From Saprospiraceae bacterium (GTDB lineage: Bacteria > Bacteroidota > Bacteroidia > Chitinophagales > Saprospiraceae): a DNA stretch of 64,000 nt. Of the stretch, positions 26,321-35,539 are shown one piece after another. The DNA is taken from NCBI GenBank assembly GCA_016715465.1, contig JADKAA010000029.1:2542001-2606000 (forward strand), read 5' to 3'. The notes below the pieces were generated by a model. It had not been told where the DNA came from. It worked only from the letters and a program-made list of their open reading frames with translations, and did no database searches. A program made the position numbers and the translations under genes. Every line of letters starts with the position of its first letter. Position 1 is the stretch's first letter.

Positions 26321-27016
26321 TTATGCCATTTCAAGGAGAGACTCAAACAACAGTTTTCCGTCTGTATTGCCCAGGATGTCTTCAGCGGCCCTTTCCGGGT
26401 GTGGCATCATTCCAAATACATTTTTTTCTTTGTTACACACACCGGCAATGTGAAATAGAGAGCCATTGACATTGGCCTCCTCAGTGAGTTTGCCGTTTTC
26501 ATCACAATACCTGAATAAGACCTGCCCATTATCCCACAAAGCATTGACCTCATGCTCTGGTATGTAGTATCTGCCATCGGCATGCGCGATTGGAATTTTA
26601 AGGATTTGTCCTTCTTCAATTCCGCGCGTCAACATCGTCTCGCGGTTTACAGTCTCCAGGTAAACGTTTTTACAAATAAATTTTTTATGTTCATTGCTGA
26701 GTAAAACACCAGGTAAAAGCCCGGCCTCACAAAGGATTTGAAAGCCATTGCATATGCCCCATACAAAGCCACCCCCATTGGCAAACTTTACCACTTCCTG
26801 CATGATGTCGGAAAAGCGGGCTATGGCTCCTGAACGCAGGTAATCACCATAAGAAAATCCACCCGGCAGTACAATGCCATCCAGGGGACCGTATGGAGCA
26901 AGCGAAGTTTCTTTGTGCCATATTTTTACCACGTCAAAACCCATAACATTTCCCAATACGTGGACCATATCGTCATCACAATTGGATCCGGGAAAAACAA
27001 CAACGCCAAATTTCAT
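26321..27016 (-). CDS. purQ: Phosphoribosylformylglycinamidine synthase subunit PurQ
   Basis: PurQ is the glutaminase subunit of FGAM synthase, the fourth step of purine synthesis, and supplies ammonia to PurL with PurS. The 231-residue protein is a class I glutamine amidotransferase: nucleophile Cys in GICNGFQIL at about residue 87, and the His-Glu of the triad in MPHPERAAED near 205. GGFSYGDYLRSGA is typical of PurQ. It is the last gene of the gpx-holB-ricT-lpdA-purQ operon, 12 bases after lpdA. Its size shows that this organism uses the separate PurS/Q/L form rather than the fused large enzyme. Confidence 0.95.
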   Translation of the reverse strand: MKFGVVVFPGSNCDDDMVHVLGNVMGFDVVKIWHKETSLAPYGPLDGIVLPGGFSYGDYLRSGAIARFSDIMQEVVKFANGGGFVWGICNGFQILCEAGLLPGVLLSNEHKKFICKNVYLETVNRETMLTRGIEEGQILKIPIAHADGRYYIPEHEVNALWDNGQVLFRYCDENGKLTEEANVNGSLFHIAGVCNKEKNVFGMMPHPERAAEDILGNTDGKLLFESLLEMA

Positions 27017-27028
27017 GATATTTTTGGT

Positions 27029-28432
27029 TTATATGTGTAATGCTCTGTTTTCTGTGGCAGCTAAGGCGGCTTCTTTCACTGCTTCGGTATAAGTAGGATG
27101 TGGGTGACAGATTCGCGCCATATCTTCTGCCGATGCACGAAATTCCATTAAGGCCACCGCTTCCATGATGACATCGGCGACTCGTGGTCCAACCATGTGG
27201 ACTCCAAGTAATTCGTCGGTATCTTTGTGTGCGATTACTTTCACGAGTCCGTCCACATCCATGCTTGCTCTGGCGCGGCCAAGTGCTTTAAATGGAAACT
27301 TTCCCACTTTGTATGGAATGCCTTCAGCCTTAAGGGTTTCTTCGGTTTTTCCTACAGAAGAAAGTTCAGGCCAGGTGTACACTACACCCGGTATGAGGTT
27401 ATAATCGATGTGGGGTTTTTGGCCGGCGAGCAATTCTGCGACCAGCACGCCCTCTTCTTCTGCTTTATGTGCCAGCATGGCACCACGAATCACATCTCCG
27501 ATGGCATAAACACCGTCCACGGGGGTCATCAAATGTTCGTTGACCGAAATCCGTCCTTTCTCGTCTGTCTGAATGCCGATGTTTTCCAGTCCAAGCCCGT
27601 CGGTATAGGGTCTTCTGCCAATGGCGATCAGGCAGTAGTCTGCTGTGAGTTCGATTGGGGTTTCGCTGTTTCGGGGTGTCATGGTAAGCCGGATGTCTTT
27701 TTTACCCCCGGTAACCGATGTCACGGCATGAGACAGGTAAAAGTTCATGCCCAGGCTTTTCAGCGTTTTTTGCAATTCTTTGGCACAATCGGTATCCATG
27801 CCCGGCAAGATGCGATCCATATATTCAACCACGTCAACCTGAGTGCCAAGGCGTGCAAAGACTGAGCCTAACTCCAGTCCTATGACACCCGCCCCTATGA
27901 CCACCATTTTTTTAGGTAAAATATTCAGGTTTAGTGCTTCTGTAGAGGTTATCACCCGGTGTTTGTCATAACCCATGGAAGGAGGGGTAATGGGTTTTGA
28001 GCCGGTGGCAATGATGGTCTTTTGTGTAGTGAGTTGCTCGGTGCTCCCATCGGCTTTCGTGACCAGGACGGTATTTTTATCGATAAAACTACCCACCCCA
28101 TGATATACGGCAACCTTATTTTTTTTCATCAGGAAGGCTACGCCCTTGCAAGTTTGATCCACCACATCGGTTTTTCTTTGGATCATTTGGGCCATATCCA
28201 CTTTTACACCGGTGAGGTTGATGCCGTGATCCTTAAAGCGATGGACGGCATTGTGATAGTGTTCAGAAGAGTCCAGCAGGGCTTTTGAAGGGATGCAGCC
28301 CACATTGAGGCAGGTACCCCCCAGCACATTATATTTTTCGATGATGGCAGTTTTAAGACCCAGTTGTGCACACCTTATGGCTGCTACATATCCACCGGGA
28401 CCACTGCCAATTATGGTCACATCAAACTGCAT
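27029..28432 (-). CDS. lpdA: Dihydrolipoyl dehydrogenase
   Basis: The flavoprotein re-oxidises the lipoyl arm of 2-oxo acid dehydrogenases and the glycine cleavage system, with NAD as acceptor. The 467-residue protein has the FAD motif GSGPGG at residues 9-14, the redox disulfide in GGTCLNVGCIPSK (Cys41 and Cys46), the NAD motif GAGVIGLELGS near residue 182, and the catalytic His in HPHPTYTEAV near the C-terminus. The gene starts directly at the stop of ricT and is followed by purQ. sucA, the E1 of 2-oxoglutarate dehydrogenase, lies 4 kb away in a separate unit, so the two could work in one complex. Confidence 0.96.
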   Translation of the reverse strand: MQFDVTIIGSGPGGYVAAIRCAQLGLKTAIIEKYNVLGGTCLNVGCIPSKALLDSSEHYHNAVHRFKDHGINLTGVKVDMAQMIQRKTDVVDQTCKGVAFLMKKNKVAVYHGVGSFIDKNTVLVTKADGSTEQLTTQKTIIATGSKPITPPSMGYDKHRVITSTEALNLNILPKKMVVIGAGVIGLELGSVFARLGTQVDVVEYMDRILPGMDTDCAKELQKTLKSLGMNFYLSHAVTSVTGGKKDIRLTMTPRNSETPIELTADYCLIAIGRRPYTDGLGLENIGIQTDEKGRISVNEHLMTPVDGVYAIGDVIRGAMLAHKAEEEGVLVAELLAGQKPHIDYNLIPGVVYTWPELSSVGKTEETLKAEGIPYKVGKFPFKALGRARASMDVDGLVKVIAHKDTDELLGVHMVGPRVADVIMEAVALMEFRASAEDMARICHPHPTYTEAVKEAALAATENRALHI

Positions 28433-30016
28433 TTACGGATTGTTATTGGGTTTGTTTTTATTAAAAAAATTTTTCTTTTTAAAATTCTTTTTTGGTGGAT
28501 TGTTGGGCTTGTCCCCATCCGGACTTTGCTTATTTTCCTGACCGGGCACCTTGTCTTGTGATACAGGTTTTTCCTGACCCACAGGCCCATCTGGTCTTGG
28601 TGGCCGTTCTTGCCTGTCTGTTCGTTCCGGACTGTCTGGTCTTGGGCGTCTGTCTTGCCTGTCTGTTTGTTCAGGTCTCTCAATTCTTGGTGGTCTGTTC
28701 TGCTTTTCTGCCCTTTGTTGGCCGGGCTGGGCATCTGAACGCGGTGCACCCTGTCGGTCTGCGGGTTGGCGATCTCTTTGCTGACCACCGCCCTTATTGC
28801 CCTGGTTACCGGATCTCGGGCCCCCTTTGTTTTCTCGCGGATTTCCGGATTCAGCCGAAGCGGCATTGCCATCCGAGGAAGGTCTTCTTTGACCATCACC
28901 CTCTTTTCTTCCGCCTTTTTTCTTTTTCTTTTTATTATTTGGCAACTCTATTTCACCGGTCACATCGGCAAAGCCAATTTCTTTTTGCTCCTCCTTTAAT
29001 TCTGTAAAAGAAGTAAGGTCTTCGGGTAGAATGCCTTTTTTGTTAAGGTCAAGGGCTTCCTTTACTTTTTCTTTGTCCAGTGGATGAAAAACGCCGCGCA
29101 TGGTGATGTCATCATAAGCATAGTACATGATGCCTTTAAAAATGTCTGTTTTTACCAGGCTGGCATTGCCCTTCCTGGTACGGATCACATTTGCATGGGT
29201 TGGAAAATGTTTAAGGGCATCCAGATAGGCATCCAGTTCGTAGTTAAGGCAGCATTTCAGTCTGCCGCACTGACCCGATAATTTGGTTTGGTTGATGGCA
29301 ATGTTCTGGTAACGGGCTACCGTGGTGTTGACAGACCTGAAATCGGACAACCAGGTTGAACAGCAAAGTTCACGACCACAGCTGCCTATGCCACCAATTC
29401 TGGCACTCTCCTGCCGGCTGCCAATCTGACGCATTTCGATTTTCACTTTAAATTCTTTGGCGTAAGCCCTTACCAATTCGCGAAAATCAACCCTGCCATT
29501 GGCGGTAAAAAAGAAAGTAGCTTTTTTCATGTCGCCCTGAAATTCCACATCGCCGATCTTTATCTCAAGACCCAGTGACCGGGCTATTGCCCTGGCCTGA
29601 ACCATGGTTTCTTTTTCGAGCTGTGTTTTGTTTTCGAGCTTTTCCAGGTCTCTTTCATTGGCCTTTCGAATAACGACCTGTGAAACCCGGTCTTCGGTGG
29701 TAAATTTCTTTTTCAGCTGCAACCGCACAAGTTCGCCGGACAATGTTATGATTCCAATGTCATAGCCGCCGCCCTGTACTTCTACCAATACGGTATCTCC
29801 AGTGGTAAGGTGGTGTGGATTTTTATAGAATTCCTTACGGGCTCCGTTTTTAAAACTTACTTCCACAAAATTATAGGAAACAGGGTCTTCCAGATCCAGG
29901 ATGGTGATCCAGTCATAGCTGTTCATTTTATTGCAACTACCTGAAGCACAAAGACCTTTATTTTGACATCCTCCTGCGCTGACGCATCCTCCTGTTCCGC
30001 AACTAGCGCACGCCAT
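28433..30016 (-). CDS. ricT: RicT-like PSP1 domain protein with long low-complexity tail
   Basis: The PSP1/YaaT (RicT) family is known in Bacillus subtilis as part of an iron-sulfur complex affecting RNA processing; its role in Bacteroidota is not established. Cysteine clusters are visible at the N-terminus (CASCGTGGC...CASGSC), and in the core at about 210-225 (GSCGRELCCSTWL) and 245-260 (SGQCGRLKCCLNYE). The PSP1 domain covers roughly 40-300. From about residue 355 to 527 the chain is Lys/Arg/Gln/Pro/Asp-rich and unstructured (repeats like DRQ, RPPRPD), ending in a Lys/Asn-rich patch that could bind RNA. It lies 40 bases after holB, a classic neighbour. Confidence 0.9.
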   Translation of the reverse strand: MACASCGTGGCVSAGGCQNKGLCASGSCNKMNSYDWITILDLEDPVSYNFVEVSFKNGARKEFYKNPHHLTTGDTVLVEVQGGGYDIGIITLSGELVRLQLKKKFTTEDRVSQVVIRKANERDLEKLENKTQLEKETMVQARAIARSLGLEIKIGDVEFQGDMKKATFFFTANGRVDFRELVRAYAKEFKVKIEMRQIGSRQESARIGGIGSCGRELCCSTWLSDFRSVNTTVARYQNIAINQTKLSGQCGRLKCCLNYELDAYLDALKHFPTHANVIRTRKGNASLVKTDIFKGIMYYAYDDITMRGVFHPLDKEKVKEALDLNKKGILPEDLTSFTELKEEQKEIGFADVTGEIELPNNKKKKKKGGRKEGDGQRRPSSDGNAASAESGNPRENKGGPRSGNQGNKGGGQQRDRQPADRQGAPRSDAQPGQQRAEKQNRPPRIERPEQTDRQDRRPRPDSPERTDRQERPPRPDGPVGQEKPVSQDKVPGQENKQSPDGDKPNNPPKKNFKKKNFFNKNKPNNNP

Positions 30017-30055
30017 AGGGTATGATTATATTATAAAATTTCATAAATTGTAACT

Positions 30056-31234
30056 CTATTGAATCAAAAGAGATTCAGAAGCAAAAATAAGGCTATTTGT
30101 GGAAGATTGGGTTTTATTTCGCAAAATATCTCCTATGGCTATGGTGTCTGCAGTCCAGTTTACTTTATGGTTGCCATTTCGGTTGAGGTAAAAAATAAGG
30201 TTGTTGATGACTTTGCAAATCAACTCCAGTTTCTCCCGGTCGATGATGGCCTTCATTTTCGAGGCCACACTTGCTTCTGTCTCGGTCATTTGGCCTGTGA
30301 TATCCGGGGAAAGCATCCATGAAAAATATGCCTCAAAAAAATGCAGACTGTACTCCAGAAAACGCACCTGGTTATCCAGGCTCCAGGAGACAGTCTCATT
30401 GACAAAGGCCATCATCTCCTCAGCATCCCCTTTATAACAAACCCTGAGCCAGTCAAACAACAAAGCGGAGTTGTTTTTTTCTCCACCTTTAACCAGGTCG
30501 AGGGTCTTGGAAATACTTCCTTCCGCTACACGAGATAGTTGCTGAGCGATTTCTTCATCAATGTCGTGCTTTTCAATGAGGTATTTTTTTATTTCTTCTT
30601 CGGAAAAGGGAAGAAACTTCATCAGTTGACATCTGGACAAAATGGTATTTAGGATCTTGTCCTGGTCCTGAGCCACTAAAATCAGATAAGTATCGTCAGT
30701 AGGTTCTTCGATCAGTTTGAGTAACTTATTTCCTTCTTTTCCCAGGTATTCGGGCATCCACATGATGAGCACCTTTGGGCCGTCGGAAAAAGACTGAAAA
30801 GAAAGTTTCTGGATGATGTCCACACATTCCTTTGTGTTGATGTTGGGTTTTACCGACTGGGCGTTAATGGTCTGCTGCCAATCGTGAAAAGTAAAAAAAG
30901 GCGAATGCAGATTGATGTGTCGCCATTGGGTGAGAAAATCATCGCTGGTAGTTTCTTCCCTTTTTTTTACATCGCTTTTTACCACGGGAAAACTGAAATG
31001 TAAATCGGGGTGAATAAGCTTATGGGTGAGTTTGCAGTTTGGGCACGCACCACAGCTATCATTTTCGGTGCGGTTGAGGCAGTAAATAAAAGAAGCATAA
31101 GCCAGCGCCAGTGCCAGATTGCCGGAGCCCTCCCTGCCCAGAAAAAGCTGGGCATGAGGTATCCTGTCTTCAGTTACCTGCAAGAGTATCCTGTTTTTTT
31201 CTGCTGCTTTATAAGGTATGTCTGCAAAAAACAT
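30056..31234 (-). CDS. holB: DNA polymerase III subunit delta' (clamp loader)
   Basis: Delta' is the stator subunit of the clamp-loader complex that opens the DnaN ring. The 392-residue protein has the AAA+ N-terminal fold with a degenerate P loop (GREGSGNLALA, the lysine of GKT is missing, as usual for delta'), a zinc-binding cysteine set (SCGACPNC) near residues 60-68, and LGKEGNKLLKLIEEP plus SRCQLMKF motifs of the family. The C-terminus is longer than in enteric bacteria. It starts two bases after the gpx stop and is followed by ricT. dnaN, its functional partner, is elsewhere in the window. Confidence 0.93.
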   Translation of the reverse strand: MFFADIPYKAAEKNRILLQVTEDRIPHAQLFLGREGSGNLALALAYASFIYCLNRTENDSCGACPNCKLTHKLIHPDLHFSFPVVKSDVKKREETTSDDFLTQWRHINLHSPFFTFHDWQQTINAQSVKPNINTKECVDIIQKLSFQSFSDGPKVLIMWMPEYLGKEGNKLLKLIEEPTDDTYLILVAQDQDKILNTILSRCQLMKFLPFSEEEIKKYLIEKHDIDEEIAQQLSRVAEGSISKTLDLVKGGEKNNSALLFDWLRVCYKGDAEEMMAFVNETVSWSLDNQVRFLEYSLHFFEAYFSWMLSPDITGQMTETEASVASKMKAIIDREKLELICKVINNLIFYLNRNGNHKVNWTADTIAIGDILRNKTQSSTNSLIFASESLLIQ

Positions 31235-31235
31235 A

Positions 31236-31766
31236 TCACTTGGTTATCCAGCTTATGATGCTGTCGTCCATCGGGTTGACAGAGGAGGGAAGACTTTTAT
31301 ACAATGATCCGTCTTCGTTGATAAGAAATTTGTGGAAATTCCACTTCACTTCATTATCTGTAAGCCCGTTTTTTTCTTTTTTGGTAAGCCACTGATACAA
31401 TGGGTGGGTTTGTTGTAAGATGCCTAATTTTTCAGTTAGTGGAAAAGTAACGCCATAGTTTTTTTTACAAAACTGACCGATGGTTTCATTGGAGCCCGGC
31501 TCTTGCCCACCAAAGTCATTGGATGGACAACCCAGGATGACGAGCTTATTTTCATAGGCTTCATACAACTCTTGCAGTTGGCCATATTGAGGGGTATAGC
31601 CACATTCTGAAGCCACATTGACGATCAATATTTTTTTACCCCTGAATGATTCGAGGTTCATGGCCTGACCGGAGAGGTCATTTACCGGTATGTGATAAAG
31701 GTCTTGTGCCGTCATGGTGTAATTAAAAAAAATGAGTAATGAAAAAAGACAAATTAGATTATTCAT
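31236..31766 (-). CDS. Glutathione peroxidase family protein, exported
   Basis: Reduces peroxides with thiol partners, probably thioredoxin rather than glutathione. The 176-residue protein has an N-terminal signal peptide (MNNLICLFSLLIFFNYTMTAQ) and the family motifs VASECGYTPQY (Cys55 as peroxidatic cysteine), CPSNDFGGQEPG and KWNFHKFLI. It lacks selenocysteine (no in-frame TGA). Its signal peptide points to the periplasm, unlike most cytoplasmic members. It is the first gene of the gpx-holB-ricT-lpdA-purQ operon; no obvious promoter was found in the 34 bases before it. Confidence 0.93.
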   Translation of the reverse strand: MNNLICLFSLLIFFNYTMTAQDLYHIPVNDLSGQAMNLESFRGKKILIVNVASECGYTPQYGQLQELYEAYENKLVILGCPSNDFGGQEPGSNETIGQFCKKNYGVTFPLTEKLGILQQTHPLYQWLTKKEKNGLTDNEVKWNFHKFLINEDGSLYKSLPSSVNPMDDSIISWITK

Positions 31767-31800
31767 TTTGGTACCTTAATGTTTGGTGTTTATTTAAAAT

Positions 31801-31840
31801 AAAAAGAGTTTCGATTGTTGTGACCGAAACTCTTTTTCTT
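31801..31840 (-). terminator. Terminator hairpin between the T9SS protein gene and gpx
   Basis: AAAAAGAGTTTCG ATTGTTGTGA CCGAAACTCTTTTT pairs over 12-13 bases with A and T flanks. It ends the transcript of the gene at 31855-32547 and would also act on the plus strand. Confidence 0.85.
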
Positions 31841-31854
31841 AAAAGAAAATCTAT

Positions 31855-32547
31855 TTATTTTTTGCTTAGCCTAATGGACTTGATGGTTTTACCACGGTTG
31901 TCGAGCAGGCGAACGATATAAATGCCCCTGCTGAGGTCGGATACATCGTATGAGTTACCCGGAGTATGTCTGTATGTGACCATCTCCTTGCCCACTATGT
32001 TGAAGATGCCAACTTTTGCAACACCATTGTCATTTTTAATGATAAAATAATCGTCGGTAGGGTTAGGGAACAACTTCAGGTCGGATGAAGGTGAGGTATA
32101 TTTAGTGTTGAGGGTCTTGTCAGCAATGATGGTTCCCTCCGGATCAGTTTCGGCAACCAGGGTTTTAAAACTCTTATCGCTGTACAGCTGAAACCAAACC
32201 TTGCCTTGTCCTACGCTACCATTTGGGTCGAAGTGATAGGTAAAGCTCACGGTAGTATTAGCGGGAATTACGTTTGGCTTGCTTGCGGGACACTCTTCGA
32301 GGCCAGGAAGGTAACACTGGTTAAGGTCACAGGTATAGGTTTCCCATGCTGATGGGAAGCCGGCAGCTTTCTGAACCTTCCACCAAAGGCTGGTCGGTGC
32401 AGAAGCACTATTGGTAACGGTTATGTTGTAAACATATTCCGGAATCTCTTCACTGACAATGACAGACAAGGTCGATGGCGTCATCGAGATTTGGCTGCGC
32501 ACCGCAGTGAAGGCAAGCAGGATTGTTAACGTGTAAAGTATTCTCAT
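31855..32547 (-). CDS. Small secreted protein with T9SS sorting domain
   Basis: The 230-residue protein has a signal peptide (MRILYTLTILLAFTAVRSQ), a domain of about 115 residues with an Ig-like strand pattern (STLSVIVSEEIPEYVYNITVTNSASAP, CDLNQCYLPGLEECPASKPNVI) and a type A sorting domain at about 150-230 (DLKLFPNPTDDYFIIK, DLSRGIYIVRL). Four cysteines in the middle could form two disulfides. The gene stands alone with its own promoter (32573-32604) and terminator. Expected location: cell surface or medium. Function unknown. Confidence 0.87.
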   Translation of the reverse strand: MRILYTLTILLAFTAVRSQISMTPSTLSVIVSEEIPEYVYNITVTNSASAPTSLWWKVQKAAGFPSAWETYTCDLNQCYLPGLEECPASKPNVIPANTTVSFTYHFDPNGSVGQGKVWFQLYSDKSFKTLVAETDPEGTIIADKTLNTKYTSPSSDLKLFPNPTDDYFIIKNDNGVAKVGIFNIVGKEMVTYRHTPGNSYDVSDLSRGIYIVRLLDNRGKTIKSIRLSKK

Positions 32548-32572
32548 ATTTTAATAGAATTAGACCTGAATG

Positions 32573-32604
32573 CAAAAGTATAACAATAAAGCGAGGAAAG
32601 TCAA
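32573..32604 (-). promoter_or_regulatory. Promoter of the T9SS protein gene at 31855
   Basis: On the minus strand a TTG (32602-32604), a 21-base spacer and TACTTTTG (32573-32580) fit the Bacteroidota consensus. The start codon is 25 bases further. Confidence 0.6.
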
Positions 32605-32818
32605 TAAAAACCTGTTAAAAAAAGTATAAAGGCACAAATTTTAACCTATGATGTCGTATTTGAGCGCATCGCAAAACAAAGACGAATCAAAATATAATTT
32701 TAGACCAACTTAAAAATTATTAAAAACTTATCATGCTGGCAAATGTTTATGAATAATTTAGTATGATATTTGCATTTTCTTATAAAAACCCCAAAAATAT
32801 TTTAAATCCATAGCATAT

Positions 32819-35539
32819 ATGAGCAATTTCTCCCACATCTTTAATGCCCACCCCGCGTATATTGAATCGATGTACAAACAGTATGTGACCAATCCTGATC
32901 AAACCGATAAAGAATGGAGGCTTTTTTTTGAAGGATTTGACTTTGCTACGGCCAATAGCAACGGCAGCCCTGTGACAACGGTAAGCGATACAGATGCGAC
33001 GAAGGAGTTTGGTGTATTGTCCATTATTTATGGATATCGTCAGCGCGGGCACTTGTTGTCAAATACCAATCCCATTAGCAAAAGAAAAGATAGGAAACCT
33101 CACTTGGACCTGGCTGACCACGGACTCGATCAAAGCGACCTCACCAAAATATTTCAGGCCGGGGAAGAGATTGGATTGAAGGGGGCTACACTACAGCAGA
33201 TCATTGACAGATTAAATGCCATTTATTGCAGTACGATTGGAGTGGAATACACCCACATAGAAAATAAAGAGCAAAGGATGTGGCTGCGCAAAAAAATCGA
33301 GTACAGAAATTTATCCAGGGATTACGGACTGAGTGTGCAAAAAAAGCGAAGGACGCTTGAAAAACTGAACGGAGCTGTTATTTTTGAAAGATTTTTACAC
33401 ACCAAATATGTAGGCCAAAAGAGGTTTTCCCTTGAGGGAGGAGAAACCACGATTGCAGCACTCGATGCCATCATTCACAAAGCGGCCGGTGAAGACAAGG
33501 TAGAAGAAGTGGTCATTGGTATGGCGCACCGGGGCAGGCTCAACGTTCTTGCCAATACATTGGGCAAAACCTACGAGCAAATATTTACCGAATTTGAAGG
33601 CACTTCAATTCCCGACCAAAGTTTTGGTGACGGCGATGTAAAATATCATCTCGGTTTTTCATCGATTGTCAAAATGGAAAACAAGGATGTATACCTCAAG
33701 TTGGTTCCCAACCCATCGCACCTCGAAGCCGTTAATCCGGTACTCGAAGGATTTACACGCGCAAAAATTGACCTGTTGTATCACGACTTTACCCGTATCC
33801 TTCCCATCATCATTCATGGCGACGCTGCGGCGGCAGGGCAGGGTGTAGTTTACGAGACCATGCAAATGAGTCAGTTGGCCGGGTATCGCACGGGCGGGAG
33901 CATCCACTTTGTGATCAACAATCAAATCGGCTTCACCACCGACTTTGACGATGCGAGGTCTTCTACCTATAGCACCGCCGCGGCAAGCATTGTGCAGGCT
34001 CCCGTTTTCCATGTCAATGGAGACGATCCTGAAGCGGTGGTTTTTGCGGCAGAACTGGCTACCGAATACCGTCAAACCTTTCACGCAGATGTCTTTATAG
34101 ACATGGTTTGTTACCGCAGGCACGGACACAACGAGGGGGATGATCCAAAGTTTACCCAACCCAAGATGTACGAGGTGATTTCCACCCACCCCGACTCCAG
34201 AGAAATCTATGTAAAAAAACTGCTGGAACGGGGAGACATTGATGCGCAGATGGCCCAGGAACTTGAAAAGAGTTTCTGGAACATGCTCCAGGAAAGACTG
34301 GACATGCTGAAAGAAAAACCCCTGCCCTATGTTTACCAGGAACCTGAAATGCATTGGAAAAAACTCACCAGAACCTACAATGCAGCGGAACTGGAACAAG
34401 GTTTTGATACCGGCATTCCGAGAAAAGAAATTGACAAGATCATGGCACACCTGATGACCACACCACCAGGATTTACCGTGATGTCAAAAATAAACCGGTT
34501 GCAGAAAGCCAAGAAGGAATTGCTGGACATTGGCGTGCTGGACTGGGGTTTTGCCGAACTGCTGGCTTATGGCTCCATCATCAACGAAGGGCACCATGTG
34601 CGCATGAGTGGTCAGGATGTAAAGCGGGGTACCTTTTCACACAGACACGCCGTGTTTTTTGATGAAAAAACCAACGAACCGTATAACAGACTTTCCGGAC
34701 TCAATGAGAAGGGAAGATTATTGATCTTTAATTCCCTGTTGTCGGAATTTGCCGTCCTGGGTTTTGAATATGGATACTCACTGGCATCACCGGACAACCT
34801 GGTGATTTGGGAGGCGCAGTTTGGCGACTTTTATAATGGCGCACAGACCATCGTTGATCAGTTTATAGCAGCAGGAGAAACCAAGTGGCAACGTATGAGC
34901 GGACTTGTGATGTTGCTTCCACATGGCATGGAGGGGCAGGGACCGGAACACTCCAGTGCCAGACTGGAACGATTTTTACAGATGGGTGCAGACTTCAATG
35001 TGATTGTGGCCAATGTAACTACACCAGCCAACTATTTTCACCTGCTGAGAAGACAGCTGGCCATGCCATTCCGGAAGCCGCTGATTGTGATGTCGCCAAA
35101 GTCATTGCTCAGGCATCCGAAGTGCATCAGCCCCATTACAGAATTTGAACCCAAACACGGTTTTCAACCCGTAATCGAAGACAACAAGGTTAAAAATGCA
35201 AGCCGGATCCTGTTTTGTTCCGGAAAATTATTTTATGAATTGGATGAATACCGCACAACAAATAAAATCGAAGATGTTGCCATTATAAGAATTGAGCAAC
35301 TATTTCCGCTGCCGGAAAAAAAGATGCGTGACATCATGAAAAAGAACAAAGGGGCATCCTGCTTCTGGGTTCAGGAGGAGTCGGCCAACATGGGTGCATG
35401 GAACTATTTGATGAATTATTTCAGAAGAGAACCATTGGAATTGATTTCCAGAAAGGCCAGTGCTTCTCCGGCTACCGGCTTCAAAAAGGTGCACGACATG
35501 CAGCAACAGGAGATCATTAAAAAAGCATTTGCCAAATAA
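32819..35539 (+). CDS. sucA: 2-oxoglutarate dehydrogenase E1 component
   Basis: Thiamin diphosphate-dependent decarboxylase of the TCA cycle, acting with E2 (SucB) and E3 (LpdA). The 906-residue protein has the short N-terminal E2-interaction segment (FSHIFNAHPAYIESMYKQYV), then family motifs GMAHRGRLNVL, GDAAAAGQGVVYET (ThDP/Mg site) and CYRRHGHNEGDDPKFTQP, and the pyrimidine-binding half with SGQDVKRGTFSHRH and EHSSARLERFLQ. The length is normal. Its stop overlaps the radA start by one base. The 271-base upstream gap is AT-rich; GATATTTG at 32765-32772 resembles a -7 element with one mismatch. Confidence 0.96.
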   Translation: MSNFSHIFNAHPAYIESMYKQYVTNPDQTDKEWRLFFEGFDFATANSNGSPVTTVSDTDATKEFGVLSIIYGYRQRGHLLSNTNPISKRKDRKPHLDLADHGLDQSDLTKIFQAGEEIGLKGATLQQIIDRLNAIYCSTIGVEYTHIENKEQRMWLRKKIEYRNLSRDYGLSVQKKRRTLEKLNGAVIFERFLHTKYVGQKRFSLEGGETTIAALDAIIHKAAGEDKVEEVVIGMAHRGRLNVLANTLGKTYEQIFTEFEGTSIPDQSFGDGDVKYHLGFSSIVKMENKDVYLKLVPNPSHLEAVNPVLEGFTRAKIDLLYHDFTRILPIIIHGDAAAAGQGVVYETMQMSQLAGYRTGGSIHFVINNQIGFTTDFDDARSSTYSTAAASIVQAPVFHVNGDDPEAVVFAAELATEYRQTFHADVFIDMVCYRRHGHNEGDDPKFTQPKMYEVISTHPDSREIYVKKLLERGDIDAQMAQELEKSFWNMLQERLDMLKEKPLPYVYQEPEMHWKKLTRTYNAAELEQGFDTGIPRKEIDKIMAHLMTTPPGFTVMSKINRLQKAKKELLDIGVLDWGFAELLAYGSIINEGHHVRMSGQDVKRGTFSHRHAVFFDEKTNEPYNRLSGLNEKGRLLIFNSLLSEFAVLGFEYGYSLASPDNLVIWEAQFGDFYNGAQTIVDQFIAAGETKWQRMSGLVMLLPHGMEGQGPEHSSARLERFLQMGADFNVIVANVTTPANYFHLLRRQLAMPFRKPLIVMSPKSLLRHPKCISPITEFEPKHGFQPVIEDNKVKNASRILFCSGKLFYELDEYRTTNKIEDVAIIRIEQLFPLPEKKMRDIMKKNKGASCFWVQEESANMGAWNYLMNYFRREPLELISRKASASPATGFKKVHDMQQQEIIKKAFAK

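Noticed and set aside
28417..28899. Second frame across the RicT tail
   Set aside because: A shadow of the biased codons in the low-complexity tail of RicT.
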